This document shows positions 10,777-23,045 of a stretch of 64,000 nt of DNA, in pieces; the stretch's first letter is position 1, and the number at the start of each line of letters is the position of its first letter. The DNA comes from Tulasnella sp. 424 (lineage: Eukaryota; Basidiomycota; Agaricomycetes; Cantharellales; Tulasnellaceae): contig WSUB01000145.1 in NCBI GenBank assembly GCA_019633425.1, forward strand, positions 38,798-102,797. Direction: 5' to 3'. Under the pieces are notes generated by a model. It was not told where the DNA came from. It worked only from the letters and a program-made list of their open reading frames with translations, and ran no database searches. A program made the translations under genes and the position numbers.

Positions 10777-13700
10777 ATGCAAAAAAAGGACAATCAAGAT
10801 GCCGGGCCTTCGGCATTGCTTGGCTCACAGTCTAATTCGGACCAAGATACCTCCTCCGGTGAATTCCCGCCGAGTGCTAAGCTGGTACGTCCCTCCTGAG
10901 CGTCAAGGAAGATTTCAATGGCTCACCAAAGCTACGTTTTCTCATAGAGTGATAAACTCAACAAGCTTGCCAACTGGCGACTTGATCTCTCCTCTATCGA
11001 ATTCGTCAAAGACGCCCCCAAGTCGCATGGAGCTTTTGCAACAGTTTCACGAGCTCTCTTGGTCTCTTCCTCCAGTGGTCAAGACGGAATGAACCAAGCG
11101 AATCCGACCGAAAAGGACGGTCTCGGCTCACCTGGTCCCCCTGCAGAAGCGTCTCGGCAGCGGAAGGTTAGCGCTCCTATACCTTTCTGGCTATTGAAAG
11201 CGAAGATGAGCGGCTCATCAATCCGACCTCACAGGATGTAGCAGTGAGGAAAATGAACATGTCAGATGACCCAGCGCGGGTATTAGGGGTGAGAAGACCC
11301 CGACCAATCACGTAGTGGTTTCAGCGCTTAGGTCTTTCCGATCAGTTGGCACTCCGGGAAGCCGAATTCCTGGTCGGACTTTCTCACGAAAACATCATTG
11401 AGCTCGAAGGATTCGTTGAAAACTTGTCAAATGGCAAGGATGCAGTCTGGCTGGTCTTTCCCTGGGCGGAGAACGGAAACTTGAAGAACTTTATCACGTC
11501 GGCAGAATGGGGGATCCCCGAACGAATCTACCTGGTACGATCGAACTATCTTTCTTCGACCTACCTCTGATACTTCGTATTCCAGATTTATGACGTGGTT
11601 AGAGGAGTCGAATACCTCCATAGCCAACAACCCCCAATAGGCCACGGCGATCTCAAATCTGTACGTTCTGAGAGCATCCTATTGAACGACTAGCAAACAT
11701 CGCTCTGACTTTGCAGATAAATATACTGGTCAACTCTGAGTGTCGCGCGGTCATTACCGACTTTGGATCCGCTCACCATCAAACGACCGAGGATCTAGAC
11801 GAGGAAACAAGTCGTAGTGAAAGCAAGTCGCCACCAGCCCTGTCGCTCGAACCAGCGTTCTGCAGCGCGACCAACACAATAATCATAACACTGAAACGCG
11901 ATCATTACTCTGCTCGTTGGGCGGCTCCGGAACTGTTGAAGGAGGAGAAAGCTACCCTTGCGAGCGATATCTGGGCATTGGGATGTGTGGTGTACGAGGT
12001 AAAGTTCAAGCTATACGTTATTGACAATCAAGTCTCAAACATGAGTTATGGATTAGGTGATGACCAATTCAATCCCGTTTCGGGACGTCATCAACGACAA
12101 CGCCGTTATCGTACGGGTTGTTAAGGGAGATTGCCCTTCTATCACCGACAACGATCGCATGTCATTGATTCAAGCACTCTGTTCCCTCGTGCTCGCGTGC
12201 TGGAGCATTGAGCCCTGCAAACGACAAACTGCTGAGAATTGTCGAAAGTTGATTAATTGGATGGTGAGCAATGGTGATTTTGGGTTCGCCTACGCGCAAT
12301 TGACAAAGTTGGATATAGCCTATGATTAAGCCCGACCCGAGACGGATCACGGATGCAGCCGCGTATAGGGCACGCTCTTCATCGCTTCTGGTGAATCTGG
12401 GATCGATGCGCATACGGCAGGATGACTATCCGAGCGCACTAGGCTTCTTCAACGACGCCCTATGTAGCTATGGAGATGTCGGCGACAGGCAAGGGAGAGC
12501 CGACGCTCTGTGGGGCCTCGCTGAGGTGCATCGGCTTCAAAACGAATACAGCCAGGCCATGGCATTCTACTCCCAAGCCCTCCAAATACACACCGACGTC
12601 GGCGACAGACAAGGGAGAGCCGACGCTCTGTTGTCCCTCGCTGAGATGCATCGGCTTCAAAACGAATACAGCCAGGCCATGGCATTCTACTCCGAAGCCC
12701 TCCAAATACACACCGACATGGGCGACAAGAAAGGGAGAGCTGACGCTCTTCGTGGTCTCGCTGAGGTGTATCGACTTCGAAACGAGTACAACCAGGCCGT
12801 GACATTCTACACCGAGGCCCGCCAAATACACACCGACATCGGCGACAGGAAAGGGAGAGCTGACGCTCTTCGGGGTCTCGCTGACGTGCACCGGGTTCGA
12901 AGCGAGTACAGCCAGGCCGTGATACTCTACACCAAGGCCCTTCAACACATCGGCAGCAAGCAGGGGAGAGCTGACGCCCATTGGGGTCTCGCTCAGGTGC
13001 ATCAGGCTCGAAACGAGTACACCCATGCCATTACGTCCTACACTGAAGCCTTCCAAATTCGCACCAAAATCGGCAACAAGCCTGGGACAGCTGAGGCCCT
13101 TTTGGGTCTCGCTGAGGTGCATCGGCTTCAAAACGAGCCGAGCCAGGCCATCACAATCTTCTCTGAGGCCCTTCAAATCTACACCGACATCGGTGACAAG
13201 CAAGGGAGAGCTGAGGCTCTTTCGGGTCTCGCTGAGGTGCATCACCTTCGAAACGAGTACAACCAGGCCGTCGCATCCTACTCCGAAGCCCTCGAAATCT
13301 TCACCGACATCGGTGACAGGAAAGGGAGAGCCTCCGTTCTTTCACGTCTCGCTGACGTGCATCGGCTTCGAGACGAGTACAGCCAGGCCGTCGCATTCTA
13401 CACCGAGGCCATCCAAATCCGCACCGACATCGGCGACAAGCAAGGGAGAGCTAACGCTCTCTGGGGTCTCGCTGAGGTGCATCGGCTTCGAACCGAGTAC
13501 AGCCGGGCTGTGACATTCTACTCCGAGTCCCTAGACATCCGCACCGACATCGCCGACAGGCAAGGGAGAGCAGTGACTTTGCGGAGTCTTGCTCGTGTGT
13601 ATCAGTCTCAAAAGGAGTATAGCCAAGCCATCGAGCTCCTTTCAGAGGCCCTGGAAATCTGTACCGGTCTCGAAGATCGATCCGGCAGAACTTACTGTCT

Positions 13701-13875
13701 GCTGTGCCTTCGTGACGTACATCGCGATCAGGGGAACAACGGGGACGCAGCTGGCTCTCATGCAGGGGCTGCGGCGGTCTTTGAACAAATCGGCGAGGAA
13801 GCTCCGTGGTGGTCCTTGGTGGGCATTCGAGAGTCAGCGAGGTCACTTTTTGTTTCCATATTCAGGTTCATCTAA
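10777..13875 (+). CDS. Kinase-TPR protein, copy C (ATP-site Lys to Arg)
   Basis: Exons: 10777-10884, 10948-11166, 11235-11288, 11346-11534, 11586-11660, 11717-11998, 12057-12263, 12319-13875; 896 residues, fully open. N-terminus MQKKDNQDAGPSAL is Ser/Asp-rich and probably disordered. The glycine-rich loop is HGAFATVSRA. The beta-3 motif reads VAVRKM where almost all copies have VAVKKM, so the canonical ATP-binding lysine is Arg; the neighbouring Lys remains. The residue before HGDLKSINIL is Gly instead of Arg. DFG, APE and DIWALGC are intact. Exon 4 carries the two-codon longer loop NLSNGKDAVW shared with copy F. Exon 8 has about 12 TPR units, one shortened by three residues near 12950. The C-terminus (after GEEAPWWSLVG) is unlike all other copies. 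Reduced or absent kinase activity is possible. Confidence 0.88.
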
Positions 13876-15029
13876 CACATGCGACGCACTAACTTTATTG
13901 CTCCGCGGACTCTTGATCAAAGCACCCACTCCTTGTCTCTCTCATTCTTTATTGCCACTTCGATACACCTCTTGTTTTGCGATCATCTGTTCCCAAACCA
14001 TCTCAATCGTCTTGGGTTTCCATTGTATCATGAACACCATGCACATCCTAATCGCTTGATAAAACGAAGCACATGATTCCAAAGAACGAGAGCATGTCGT
14101 CTCTTCGACAGCACCTTCACACATTTCTTGATCTGGGGAATGAACCTCACTATCCACTACTTTCTAAATCACCTCCTTGACTTGTTTATTATCTTCACCC
14201 ACGCCCTTTGCTGTCTTACCCGAGCCATTATATTTTGGCTTTGATCCTAATTTAACAACCTGTGGGGAGTTCAGGCTATCCCATTCCATCCGAATCGCCT
14301 CGCTCCGCTGTCCCGCTACCAACTCCTGCAGCGAGCACTATGCCGTCCATCCACCCTCCCCGGGCATGGGGTTGGTCGTTGAGACGTCCTGGAGTATTTA
14401 TCAACACTGAAAATTGAGCGAAGGCAGGAAGAGCGAACAGTGCTTGCGCGATGCCTATTATACCAGGAGTCGAATAAAAACGATTTGACGGCTAATCAAT
14501 CCAAAAGTCGGTCACTAGCGCTGAGTGCCCTATGTCGCTGGTACATGTTTGTATCAGCAGGGGTTTGTTAAGCCCGATTCCTTTTTCCATTGCAGGGGAA
14601 CGGCTAGATTGAGGGCCCGCAGCTTTCTCGGACTCATGAAATCCCTTTTTATAAGAGTTGTGCGGGCTCGCCATCGTCTGCCCTGAGTCTCAATCTCTTA
14701 GAGTAGCTTTAATTACACTTTTAGAAGTTCTCGTGTACTCTATTGGCTTTGGGATGAACCTTCTGAGGGTGTGGAGGGCAAGCTACCGCCGTGTGGCCCA
14801 TTTCATCACCTCCTTTATACGGAATTAACGGCCCGTCATAACACCTAAGCTTCAACGTTGTGTATCATCTGAGCCGAGGAATTATCAGTGTTCACTGCGC
14901 ACTCAATCTTGTGGACCACGCAATTGGGAAGGACGGCAGGTTCACGATAGGGACACTCAATGTACCCCGGAAGGATTCAAGTGATACGGACCCATATAGC
15001 GTCTGATCGGTCAGCTCCGTCCCTATATA
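13876..15029. other. Spacer with no recognisable gene
   Basis: 13876-14100 is a distant match to the 3' flank shared by copies E, F and H. For 14100-15000 I see only short unsupported frames on both strands and no recurrent module. Confidence 0.4.
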
Positions 15030-16225
15030 TGCCTTTAGCGATAACCGCTTCCAGGACTTGCTTCGCCACACTCACTGTACTTCACTAACACCCTGCGTAT
15101 CTCCAGTGGGTCCGCTCCTGAACGTCGTTGGCGAGCCGGAGTCTCCATCAGCGCTGACGGGAGAGGCGATAGGTAGTTCGCTCATTATCTTGAGGTTCAA
15201 GGCGTCGGCGGTTTGTTGGAAGGATGTGAGCGGCCCGAATATGTTGTGCGGTGTTGTGCACGTTGAGCACCTAAAGTGAGCCATGTTGAGAAGGAGGCCA
15301 ATGATTTACGCGTGTTTGAAGCGATCAAAAAGGGTGCGGGCGTCGGAAATGGAGAAGGCAGCGTACTGGAACGTCGACCTTGCGGAACATAGCAACGCCT
15401 TTCTTCGCGTCGATGAGGGCAACGTCTTGAGCTGTCGATACAATTACAGCACCTGAACGGAGGCGAAACGCGAAAAAAGGAGTATGTCAGATAGCCATGA
15501 GAAATGGATGATGGGATAGGCAAGCGTACCGTCAACTTGCACCAGCTGACCGAGGTCAACTGGACATCGCCCGTTCCGGGAGGCATGTCGATGACTAAAG
15601 CGTCCAAGCCCGGATAACCTTCACCACCGCGACCTCTCCAGTCAACATTGAACAGGAGCTGTTGAACAGCTTTTTGAACCATTAACCCTCGCCATACGAC
15701 TGCGGTATCGTCGGTTTGAGGGACCATAAACCCGATGGACATGCATTGCAGTCCGCGGCTCGAAAACAGGATGATTGCGCCAGCTGTCAACACAACGAAG
15801 GTATCGATTTGATCGAAACAGGCTTGGACTAGGCTTGAGAGTATGGAGTAGAGAGGGTTTCGGACCTTTAGTTAGCTCCGGTGGCGGGAGTCCCTCTAAG
15901 CCCATCAATTTCGGTACAGAGGGGCCGAAGATGTCCAAATCAAGGAGACCGACTCTTGGATTACGTCCATTTATTGACTGACGAGCCAATGCAACTGCGA
16001 GATTGGCTATAGAAGGGTGCTATCCGGTTCCCTTTGCTTTGAAGGAAGTTCCTTCGGAGTGGTAAGTGAAAACTCTCTAGTAATCGTGCTCTTGCCAACA
16101 ACTCGTTTCCCATTGGCAGCATCAACGACGTGTTTGAGATGAGGAACAGGCCGTTTGGTTATTGGGCCGGATTTACGAGGCATTGTTGGAGGCGCGCCAC
16201 GGCCTGCATTGGGAAGTCCCTGATC
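15030..16225 (-). pseudogene. IND1: IND1/NUBPL-type mitochondrial P-loop ATPase relic (S3)
   Basis: Family role: Fe-S cluster delivery for respiratory complex I. On the minus strand, from the N-terminal side: GLPNAGRGAPPTMPRKSGP, then the P-loop read as GKRVVGKST (family GKGGVGKST), LLDLDIFGPSVPKLMGLEG (about 15950-15890), [19 protein letters not shown] (about 15740-15680), [14 protein letters not shown] (about 15600-15555), [16 protein letters not shown] (about 15440-15390) and a C-terminal AKQVLEAVIAKG. Breaks: two P-loop glycines lost, a frameshift after GTGDVQLT, and loss of the stop codon used in other copies. Nearly full length but not functional as read. Confidence 0.82.
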
Positions 16226-16239
16226 TCTGCCGCAGTGGG

Positions 16240-17006
16240 TCAAAAATTGCGGCGACGCGGTCGAGCAAAAGAAGATTCACCAGAAGAGGCTTATGTCTTG
16301 CAGTTGAAGATGTGGGGAACCGCTTGAGCCGTGCACTAGACTTTGCTATTAGGAGTGCTTAGTGTGCGGAGTTCAGTGCGGACGGTTGTGGGATGCATGT
16401 AAACAAACTTGACTTCCTCTTTTGGATCAGGATATACCCCAAGTGACAGGTCACTCTCTCGACTGCTCAGACTGTTCAATACAGTAACGTAATCGTATAA
16501 GTCCTTACGAGGGTATTCAATTGAGATCCCTGATACAATCTCGTCAGAACTATGACCCATCCCTGCATTCGACAAAGCTTCAACCCTAACAGCGGGCTTT
16601 CCGCACGCTAAAAGGATCTCAACCTCCTGCTGGTCCATCCAGCTCCACCCACGCATCGCACATCCCTCGAAACGTGCAGGATACCAGACGCGGTGTTAAA
16701 CAGCGCATGTTGAAGTTGACGAGAGCCATGAGGTGGCACCATCACCCGAAAAGAGGTCTCGAATTCCGTTCCGCTGGGGGATCCAGAGCCCTTCAGCCGT
16801 GAATCTGTCGGCGAGTTGGCATGGGTCTCGAGGACGATGAGTTGCTCCATTGGCCTATAGATCGAATCCTGGTGCTCTTGAGTGCGGTCGAGGGGCTCGA
16901 ATCTGCCAACTCTTCGCCGAGGTCCGGTGTCGCCGCGTAACAAGCATTGAAATGCTTCGCGTTCATTCTCTAAGCAACCTCGATATGACTGCTCGTCAGC
17001 AATCAA
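16240..17006 (-). pseudogene. Unidentified coding relic U
   Basis: Two long minus frames (17006-16608 and 16656-16336) appear to continue one another across a frameshift near 16650. Together they cover about 230 codons, containing RVMVPPHGSRQLQHALFNTA and QQEVEILLACGKPAVRVEAL. Only the end near 16360-16450 resembles another spacer. I do not recognise the protein. It occurs once in the window. Confidence 0.35.
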
Positions 17007-17650
17007 TCCAATTTCCGGTTTGTTGAAGGCGAGAAATCCGTCCGGTCAAACGAGGTGGAGGGACTCACTATCCACCTAACGAGGGATTCATGAGTTTGCT
17101 GTTTGAGAAACGGATGGTGAGCATTGCAGAGCCGAGTGTATTTCACCCAGACGATAAACTTACAAGAGCCACAAACCCTCTTCTTATTTCCCATCTCAAC
17201 GCGTTTGATCCCATACAACCAGAGCTTGGTTTTGCAACAACCAGTCCGTAATAGCTTTGAACTTCCCTTTCACCGACGCTTGCTTCTGCCCAATCATTTC
17301 ATCTTCACGATCCACTCCACTCCGTGCTCATCTGGTCGTGAAGGTACGCATTCCAGCAAAACGCAGCCTCGCAAAACCTCCAAGGATTTCGGAGCGGTTC
17401 GGGCGCGGCTTCTTCCTTCTCCGCCATTCGTTCCTGCTATCGACGCGGTGTTTATTGATGATCAAAGAGCGAGCTTCAAATGCGAAGAAGAAGCGGTATC
17501 CCGTGGTTGTCGTCGTCGGTTGGGGAGCTTGCCCCGTCGACGATTTGCTTGGCGAGGAATCAAGCATCGAATGCGGTTGAAACTGTTGTTGAGGTGAAGT
17601 TGGGGGTTTCTCGTAGGAGTCGTACGGGCATATAAATGCGAAAAGAGGGC
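17007..17650. other. Spacer with a diverged copy of module Y
   Basis: 17510-17600 is a diverged copy of the module seen at 24580-24680 and 56650-56760 (here read PVDDLLGEESSIECG). The rest shows no supportable gene. Confidence 0.3.
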
Positions 17651-17818
17651 TATTTCGTAACGTTCGGGCGAGAGAATGTTGGAGGACGAAACTGGTGAAG
17701 AGAGAGCGTCGGATCATACGAGTTGAACTGATTCCGGCGTTGCAGTGGAAGAGAGGTGACCGAGAGAGAAGAGAGGTAATAGGAATCAGATGCATTCTTT
17801 GGTGGACGCATTAGAGTC

Positions 17819-18240
17819 TTAACAGTGCTCACCTGCAGCCTCAAACACGGCATGTTGGCCCCAGTAAACGCGACCCAGTCGAGGTACATTACGACCAAAA
17901 AAGGCAGCACCCTCCTGTACCCCACCATCCAGCTTCAGTGACGCCATATTAAATTCGACCGCAACGACTTTGAGACGCCTCCCCTTGGATAACGTTTTCG
18001 GTGTCTTCCAAGGTTCATCGCACATTCTCAAGGCACGCTGGCGTTCATCGAAAGCGTCGGCACGTCAATAAGTTTGGTGAAGTAAAGCTGATGTGCAGAG
18101 AGTGTGACGTACGATGAGTTCCCCGGTGCTTGATGAGGACAGGAGTGAGCTGCAGGAGACTGGGGTTCATGGTCCCAGTCGAAATGGAGACTGACGGGGA
18201 CCTCAGGGTTCGACGGCAAATAGTGAACCGCGGTTTACGG
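17819..18240 (-). pseudogene. Unidentified relic Z (best-preserved copy)
   Basis: Minus frame 18031-17822 is open for 70 codons and contains EPWKTPKTLSKGRRLKVVAV and MASLKLDGGVQEGAA. It is preceded at 18219-18050 by a second open segment (LYFTKLIDVPTLSMNA). The family is not recognised. Related broken copies lie at 9004-9530, 30830-31262, 45520-45770 and 56940-57383. Confidence 0.4.
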
Positions 18241-18410
18241 TGTTTACGTACGTAGCCTCGATCCTTCAACGCCCATTTGAGGTATTAGCCCGGTCTCAGT
18301 CCTTTGATCACATCGAGCAAGTAGAAAGCTATCTTTCAATAGGAAAATCAGACCGTAGACCTCGCCAGATATTTGATTTCGGCAAATTTCCTTCCTAGTC
18401 TTGCGTGTCT

Positions 18411-18426
18411 TATCTTGTGGCCGTGA
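18411..18426 (+). promoter_or_regulatory. Conserved upstream motif, copy D
   Basis: TATCTTGTGGCCGTGA, about 350 bp before the ATG; version of the motif shared by all copies. CT-rich leader at about 18600-18720. Confidence 0.45.
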
Positions 18427-18763
18427 CTGCGCGAGATGTTGAGTTTCGCGACGACACCTCAACTTCATTGTACGGACTTGCAGGGAACATTCTATAGAAG
18501 CTATGAACGCAACAGCTACAGAACTGATGCGGCGTGCTCACGGTTAGCCCTGTTAAGAAGGGTAGGTAGAGGTGCAAGCTCTCCCGGGTGGATCCGAGAG
18601 AACTTCTCCGTCCTCCTCTTCCCATCCCGCGCACGATCCATTGACACGCTCACTCCCCGGTGAAGACTTCATCAGGTTCCCCCCTCTCTCCAACTCTCCC
18701 CTCAGCCTATCCAATACGGCCACTATTATCGTCATCCAGCATCTTTTCGCTTAAATATCCTAC

Positions 18764-21620
18764 ATGCAAAAAGACAACAATCACGATGCCGGGCCTTCCG
18801 CATTGCCTGACTCACCGTCCAATTCGGACCATGATACTTCCTCCGGTGGATTCCCGCAGACTGCTATGTTTGTAAGTCCTTCCCGAACCTCGGGGACAAG
18901 CTCAATTGACTCACCGAAACAACTTTTTCTCATAGAGGGAGAAACTCAACAGGCTTGCGAATCAGCGACTTGATATCTCCTCTATCGAATTCGTCAAGGA
19001 CAGCCCCGAGTCGCGTGGAGGTTTTGCAACAGTTTCACGAGCCGTTTTGGCCTCTCCCTCCCGTGGTCAAGACAGAACGAGCCAATCTAATCCGACTAAA
19101 AAGGACGGTCTCGACTCACCTGGTCCTGCTGGAGAAGCGCCTCGGCGGCGGAAGGTCGGTGAAGCTCTACCTTTCGGGCCATTGACAATGACGATGGGCG
19201 GCTCATCAATTGAACTTTACAGGACGTGGCAGTCAAGAAAATGAACATCTCGGATGACCCAGCGCGAATATTAGGGGTAAGAAGACCCCGACCAATCACA
19301 TAGTGGTTTCAGCTCTGAGCTCTTTCGGTGCAGTTGGCCCTCAGGGAAGCCGAATTCTTAGTTGGACTTTCTCACGAAAATATCATTACGCTCGAAGGGT
19401 TCGTCGAGGATTTGCCCGAGAATGTAGTCTGGCTGGTCTTTCCCTGGGCGGAGAACGGAAACTTGAGGAACTTTATTGCCTCAGCAGAATGGGAGATCCC
19501 CGAACGAATCTCGCTTGTACGATCAACGTGCTTATTATAAAGCCACCTTTGACACTCTGCCGTCCAGATTTACGACGTGGCCGAGGGAGTCGAATACCTC
19601 CATAGCCAACAACCCCCCATCCGCCACGGCGACCTCAAATCTGTACGTTCAGAGAGCATCATATTGAACCGCTAGCAAACATCGCTCTGACTTTTCAGAT
19701 AAACATATTGGTTAACTCCGAGTACCGCGCGGTAATTACCGACTTCGGATCCGCTCGCCGTGTCACAGCCGAGGATCTGAACAAGCAGATGAGACAAGCT
19801 GAAAACGAGCCGCAAGCAGGGTTGTCGCTGGAATCAAGCTTTTGCGGACCTACCAGTGCCATCAGCATCACGCTGACAAGTGATCAGTACACGCTTCGTT
19901 GGGCTGCTCCGGAGCTATTGAGAGAGGAGGAGGCTACTGTTGCGAGCGATACCTGGGCACTAGGGTGTATAGCGTACGAGGTAAGGTTCAGGCCACATAT
20001 CGCTGCTAGTCGAGGCCCAAACATCGACTCCGAAAATAGGTAATGACCAACTCGATCCCGTTTCAAGATATCAAGGATGCCGTCGTCGTCATACGGATCA
20101 TTCGGGGAGACCTCCCTTCCATCACCGACAACGCTCGGATGTCACTGATTCAGGCACTCTGTTCCATGATACTTGCGTGCTGGAGCATCGACCCGCGGAA
20201 ACGACCGACTGCTGAGAATTGCCGAGAGTCGTTCAGTTGGATGGTGAGCAATGGTAATTTTGGGTCGACTACGTGCAATTGACCAGGTTTGATATAGCCT
20301 ATGATTAGGCCAGACCCGATACGGACCGTGGATGCAGCCGCTTCTCGGGCTCGCTCTCCAGCACTTCTTATGCAGCTGGGATCGATGCATGTACGGCAGG
20401 GTGACTACGCGAGCGCGAAAGACTTCTTCAAAGACGCCCTGGGAGGCTACGGAGATGTCGGCGACAGCAAAGGAAAGGCGACGGCGCTGGTCCAGCTGGC
20501 GCAGGTACATCGGCTTCGAAACGAGTACAGCCAGGCCGTGACATTCTACACCGAGGCCCTACAAATCCGCACCGACATTGACGACAGGCAGGGGAGAGCC
20601 TCCGCTCTTTGGGGTCTCGCTGAAGTGCATGGGGCTCGAACCGAGTACAGCGAAGCCGTGACATTCTACACCGAGGCCCTGCAAATCCGCACCGACATTG
20701 GCGACAGGGAAGGGAGAGCCGACGCTATTTGGGGTCTTGCTGGGGTGCATCGAATGCGAAACGAGTACAGCCAGGCCGTGACACTGTACACCGAGGCCCT
20801 TCAAATCCGCACCGACATGGGCGACAGGCAGGGGAGAGCCGACGCTCTTCTATGTCTTGCTGAAATGCATCGGGTTCGAGACGAGTACAGCCAGGCGATC
20901 ACGCTCTACACCGAGGCCCTCCAAATCTACACCGATATCGGCGACAGGCACAAGAGAGCCTCCACTCTGAAGGGTCTCGCTGACATACATCGGGTTCAAA
21001 GCGAGTACAGCCAGGCCGTGTCATTCTACACCGAGGCCCTCGAGATCCGCACCGACATCGGCGACAGGCAAGGGAGAGCCAACGCTCTTTTATGTCTTGC
21101 TGAAATGCATCGGCTTCGAAACGAGTACAGCCAGGCGATCACGCTCTACACCGAGGCCCTTCAAATCCGCACCGACATGGGCGACAGGCAGGGGAGAGCC
21201 GACATTCTTCTCTGTCTTGCTGAAATGCATCGGGTTCGAAACGAGTACAGCCAGGCGGTCACGCTCTACACAGAGGCCCTCGAAATCCGCACCGACGCCG
21301 GAGACAGGCAAGGGAGAGCCGGCGCTCTTTGGGGCCTTGCCGGTGTACATCGGCTTCAAAGACAGTACAGCCAGGCCCTTCAGCATTTATCTGAAGCTCT
21401 GCAAGTTCAAAGCGATTTCGGCGACAGAAACGGAAGAGCATGGACTCTGATGTGCCTTGGCGACGTCCAGCGCGACCAGGACCAGCACGCAGACGCAAAA
21501 CGCTTTTATGAACAGGCTGCCGGAATCTTTGGAGAATTAGGAGATACTTGGGGCGAAGAGGTGGTATTAGCTCGCGCCGCTACGGCGCGTCAACAACTCG
21601 AACTGGCAGCGACCGAATGA
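18764..21620 (+). CDS. Kinase-TPR protein, copy D
   Basis: Exons: 18764-18871, 18936-19154, 19223-19276, 19334-19516, 19568-19642, 19699-19980, 20040-20243, 20298-21620; 815 residues, open. Glycine-rich loop RGGFATVSRA, VAVKKM, helix-C Glu in LREAEFL, HGDLKSINIL, ITDFGSAR, WAAPELL and DTWALGC (Ile to Thr at the DIW position, shared with G, H, I). The activation segment (RVTAEDLNKQMRQ...) is the type shared with E, G, H and I, whereas the C-terminal TPR end (RDQDQ...RQQLE..ATE) is the type shared with A, B, G and I. Exon 8 holds about 10 TPR units of 40 residues. Predicted cytosolic Ser/Thr kinase; substrate unknown. Confidence 0.9.
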
Positions 21621-21679
21621 TCATGTTTCGAAAATCGACCGCGATTCATTTCTCAAAACCCGACTGCAGTTAATGTTGA

Positions 21680-21704
21680 TGTACAAAATTGTAATCTACG
21701 TACG
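21680..21704 (+). terminator. Conserved 3'-UTR element, copy D
   Basis: AT-rich element matching those after A, B, G and I, about 60 nt after the stop. Confidence 0.4.
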
Positions 21705-21756
21705 GTGCCCTCTAAAATAGTGGCACTCCGCGCGTCTTGGTTGGGTCCGGTTCTCG

Positions 21757-22010
21757 TCATGCATTCGATTCGACTAGTTCGGGGCACCACGAGGCCAAGT
21801 CGTCTTTGATGAAGTCATATAGCTCGCGGGGGAACTTGAACCCTCTGAGACCTCCGCCTTCTACGACTAAAGGAAATGCATTGGGTGAGATTGTAGCCGC
21901 TTGCGGGGGGTGAGGCTTTGTGCATCAAGCAATCGACGTACTTCTCGCTTTGATCTAGGAGCGCGCTGGACTCGTTGCAGTCCATGACGCGCTCTGGAAT
22001 ATTCTCAGCA
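21757..22010 (-). pseudogene. Alternative NADH dehydrogenase relic (S4), internal fragment
   Basis: The minus strand reads AENIPERVMDCNESSALL and DQSEKYVDCLMHK, then after a degenerated intron (its 5' GT is gone) GGGLRGFKFPRELYDFIKDD and a stop at 21757. It aligns with 2139-2400. The N-terminal part present after copy A is missing. Confidence 0.7.
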
Positions 22011-22460
22011 TCGGGAATCTCGGGTGCTTACTCTCCCTCAGTCCACCGAACCGCACTATTAGGCAGGACAACAGGTTCAATTCCGGATGCGTGAGAGGCA
22101 CGGAGGAATAACAGGCACAAACACAGGAGGGACATTCATTACACTCCGGCGGGGCTCATAGGCTATGACCCCTCTAGTGAGGGTCTTATCACAAGGGGAG
22201 GCCGGTAATGTCCGGAGTCCGAACATGCGGCGGATGTGTGGGAAACGAGTGCCCATGTCCCGGGCATGTTTGAATTCGGGAAACGTACGTAGTTTTCTCA
22301 GCTAAAATCAATCCGATTAGCTTAGTTTAGCAGAAAATGCTCGGGTCGTATTTTGGATTCGGAAACGGCCCGAACATGGGCTGCTCTCTCTCGCATACTG
22401 GCGCTGTGTTCGAAGCCGGAACATTACCACTCTCCCCTTGTGTATAGCTCAACTCCGGCC
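22011..22460. other. Spacer without recognisable gene
   Basis: A patch at about 22080-22150 recurs at 42105-42180 and 62020-62100, in the NADH dehydrogenase to IND1 interval. Nothing coding is supported. Confidence 0.4.
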
Positions 22461-23045
22461 CTATCTATGCTTTTTAGCTGCCTGCAGGACCTGCTTTGCC
22501 ACCCAAACCATCACCAACTGTACCTCACCGACACTCTGCACGTTTCTGGCAGGTCTACTCCTGAGCGTTGTTGGCGAGCTAGAATCTCCATCAGCGCTGA
22601 CGGAAGGAGTGATAGGCAGCTCGCCAGCCATCTTGAGGAACGTCGACCTTCGCGGAACATGGCAACGCCTTTCTTCGCGTCGATGAGGGCAACATCTTGA
22701 GGTGTCGATACGATTACAGCACCTGAACACGAAGAAGTACGTCAAACTGCCTTGAAAACCGTGTCGTGAAATAAGCAAGTGTACTGTCAACTTGCATCAA
22801 CTGACCGAGGGTCAACTGGACGTCGCCCGTTCCGGGAGGCATATCGATGACTAAAACATCCAAGTCCGGATGACCTTCACCACCGCGACCTCTCCAGTCA
22901 AGATCAAACAGGAGCTGTTGGGCAGCTTTTTGAGCCATTAACCTCGCCATACGACGGCGGTACCGTCGGTCTGAGGGACCATAAACCCGATTGATTTGCA
23001 TTGCAATCCGTAGTTTGAAACGGGATGATTGCGCCATCCAGTCTT
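22461..23045 (-). pseudogene. IND1: IND1 relic (S4), fused to PSF1
   Basis: The minus strand contains [37 protein letters not shown] and a C-terminal piece ending AKQVLQAAKKHR. About 150 bp of the C-terminal third is deleted near 22636. The N-terminal half, including the P-loop, is absent: at about 23045 the frame joins PSF1 sequence. The same junction occurs at about 62895. Confidence 0.8.

Noticed and set aside
15030..16225. Functional IND1 gene
   Set aside because: Two P-loop glycines are lost and there is a frameshift after GTGDVQLT; no copy in the window is intact.
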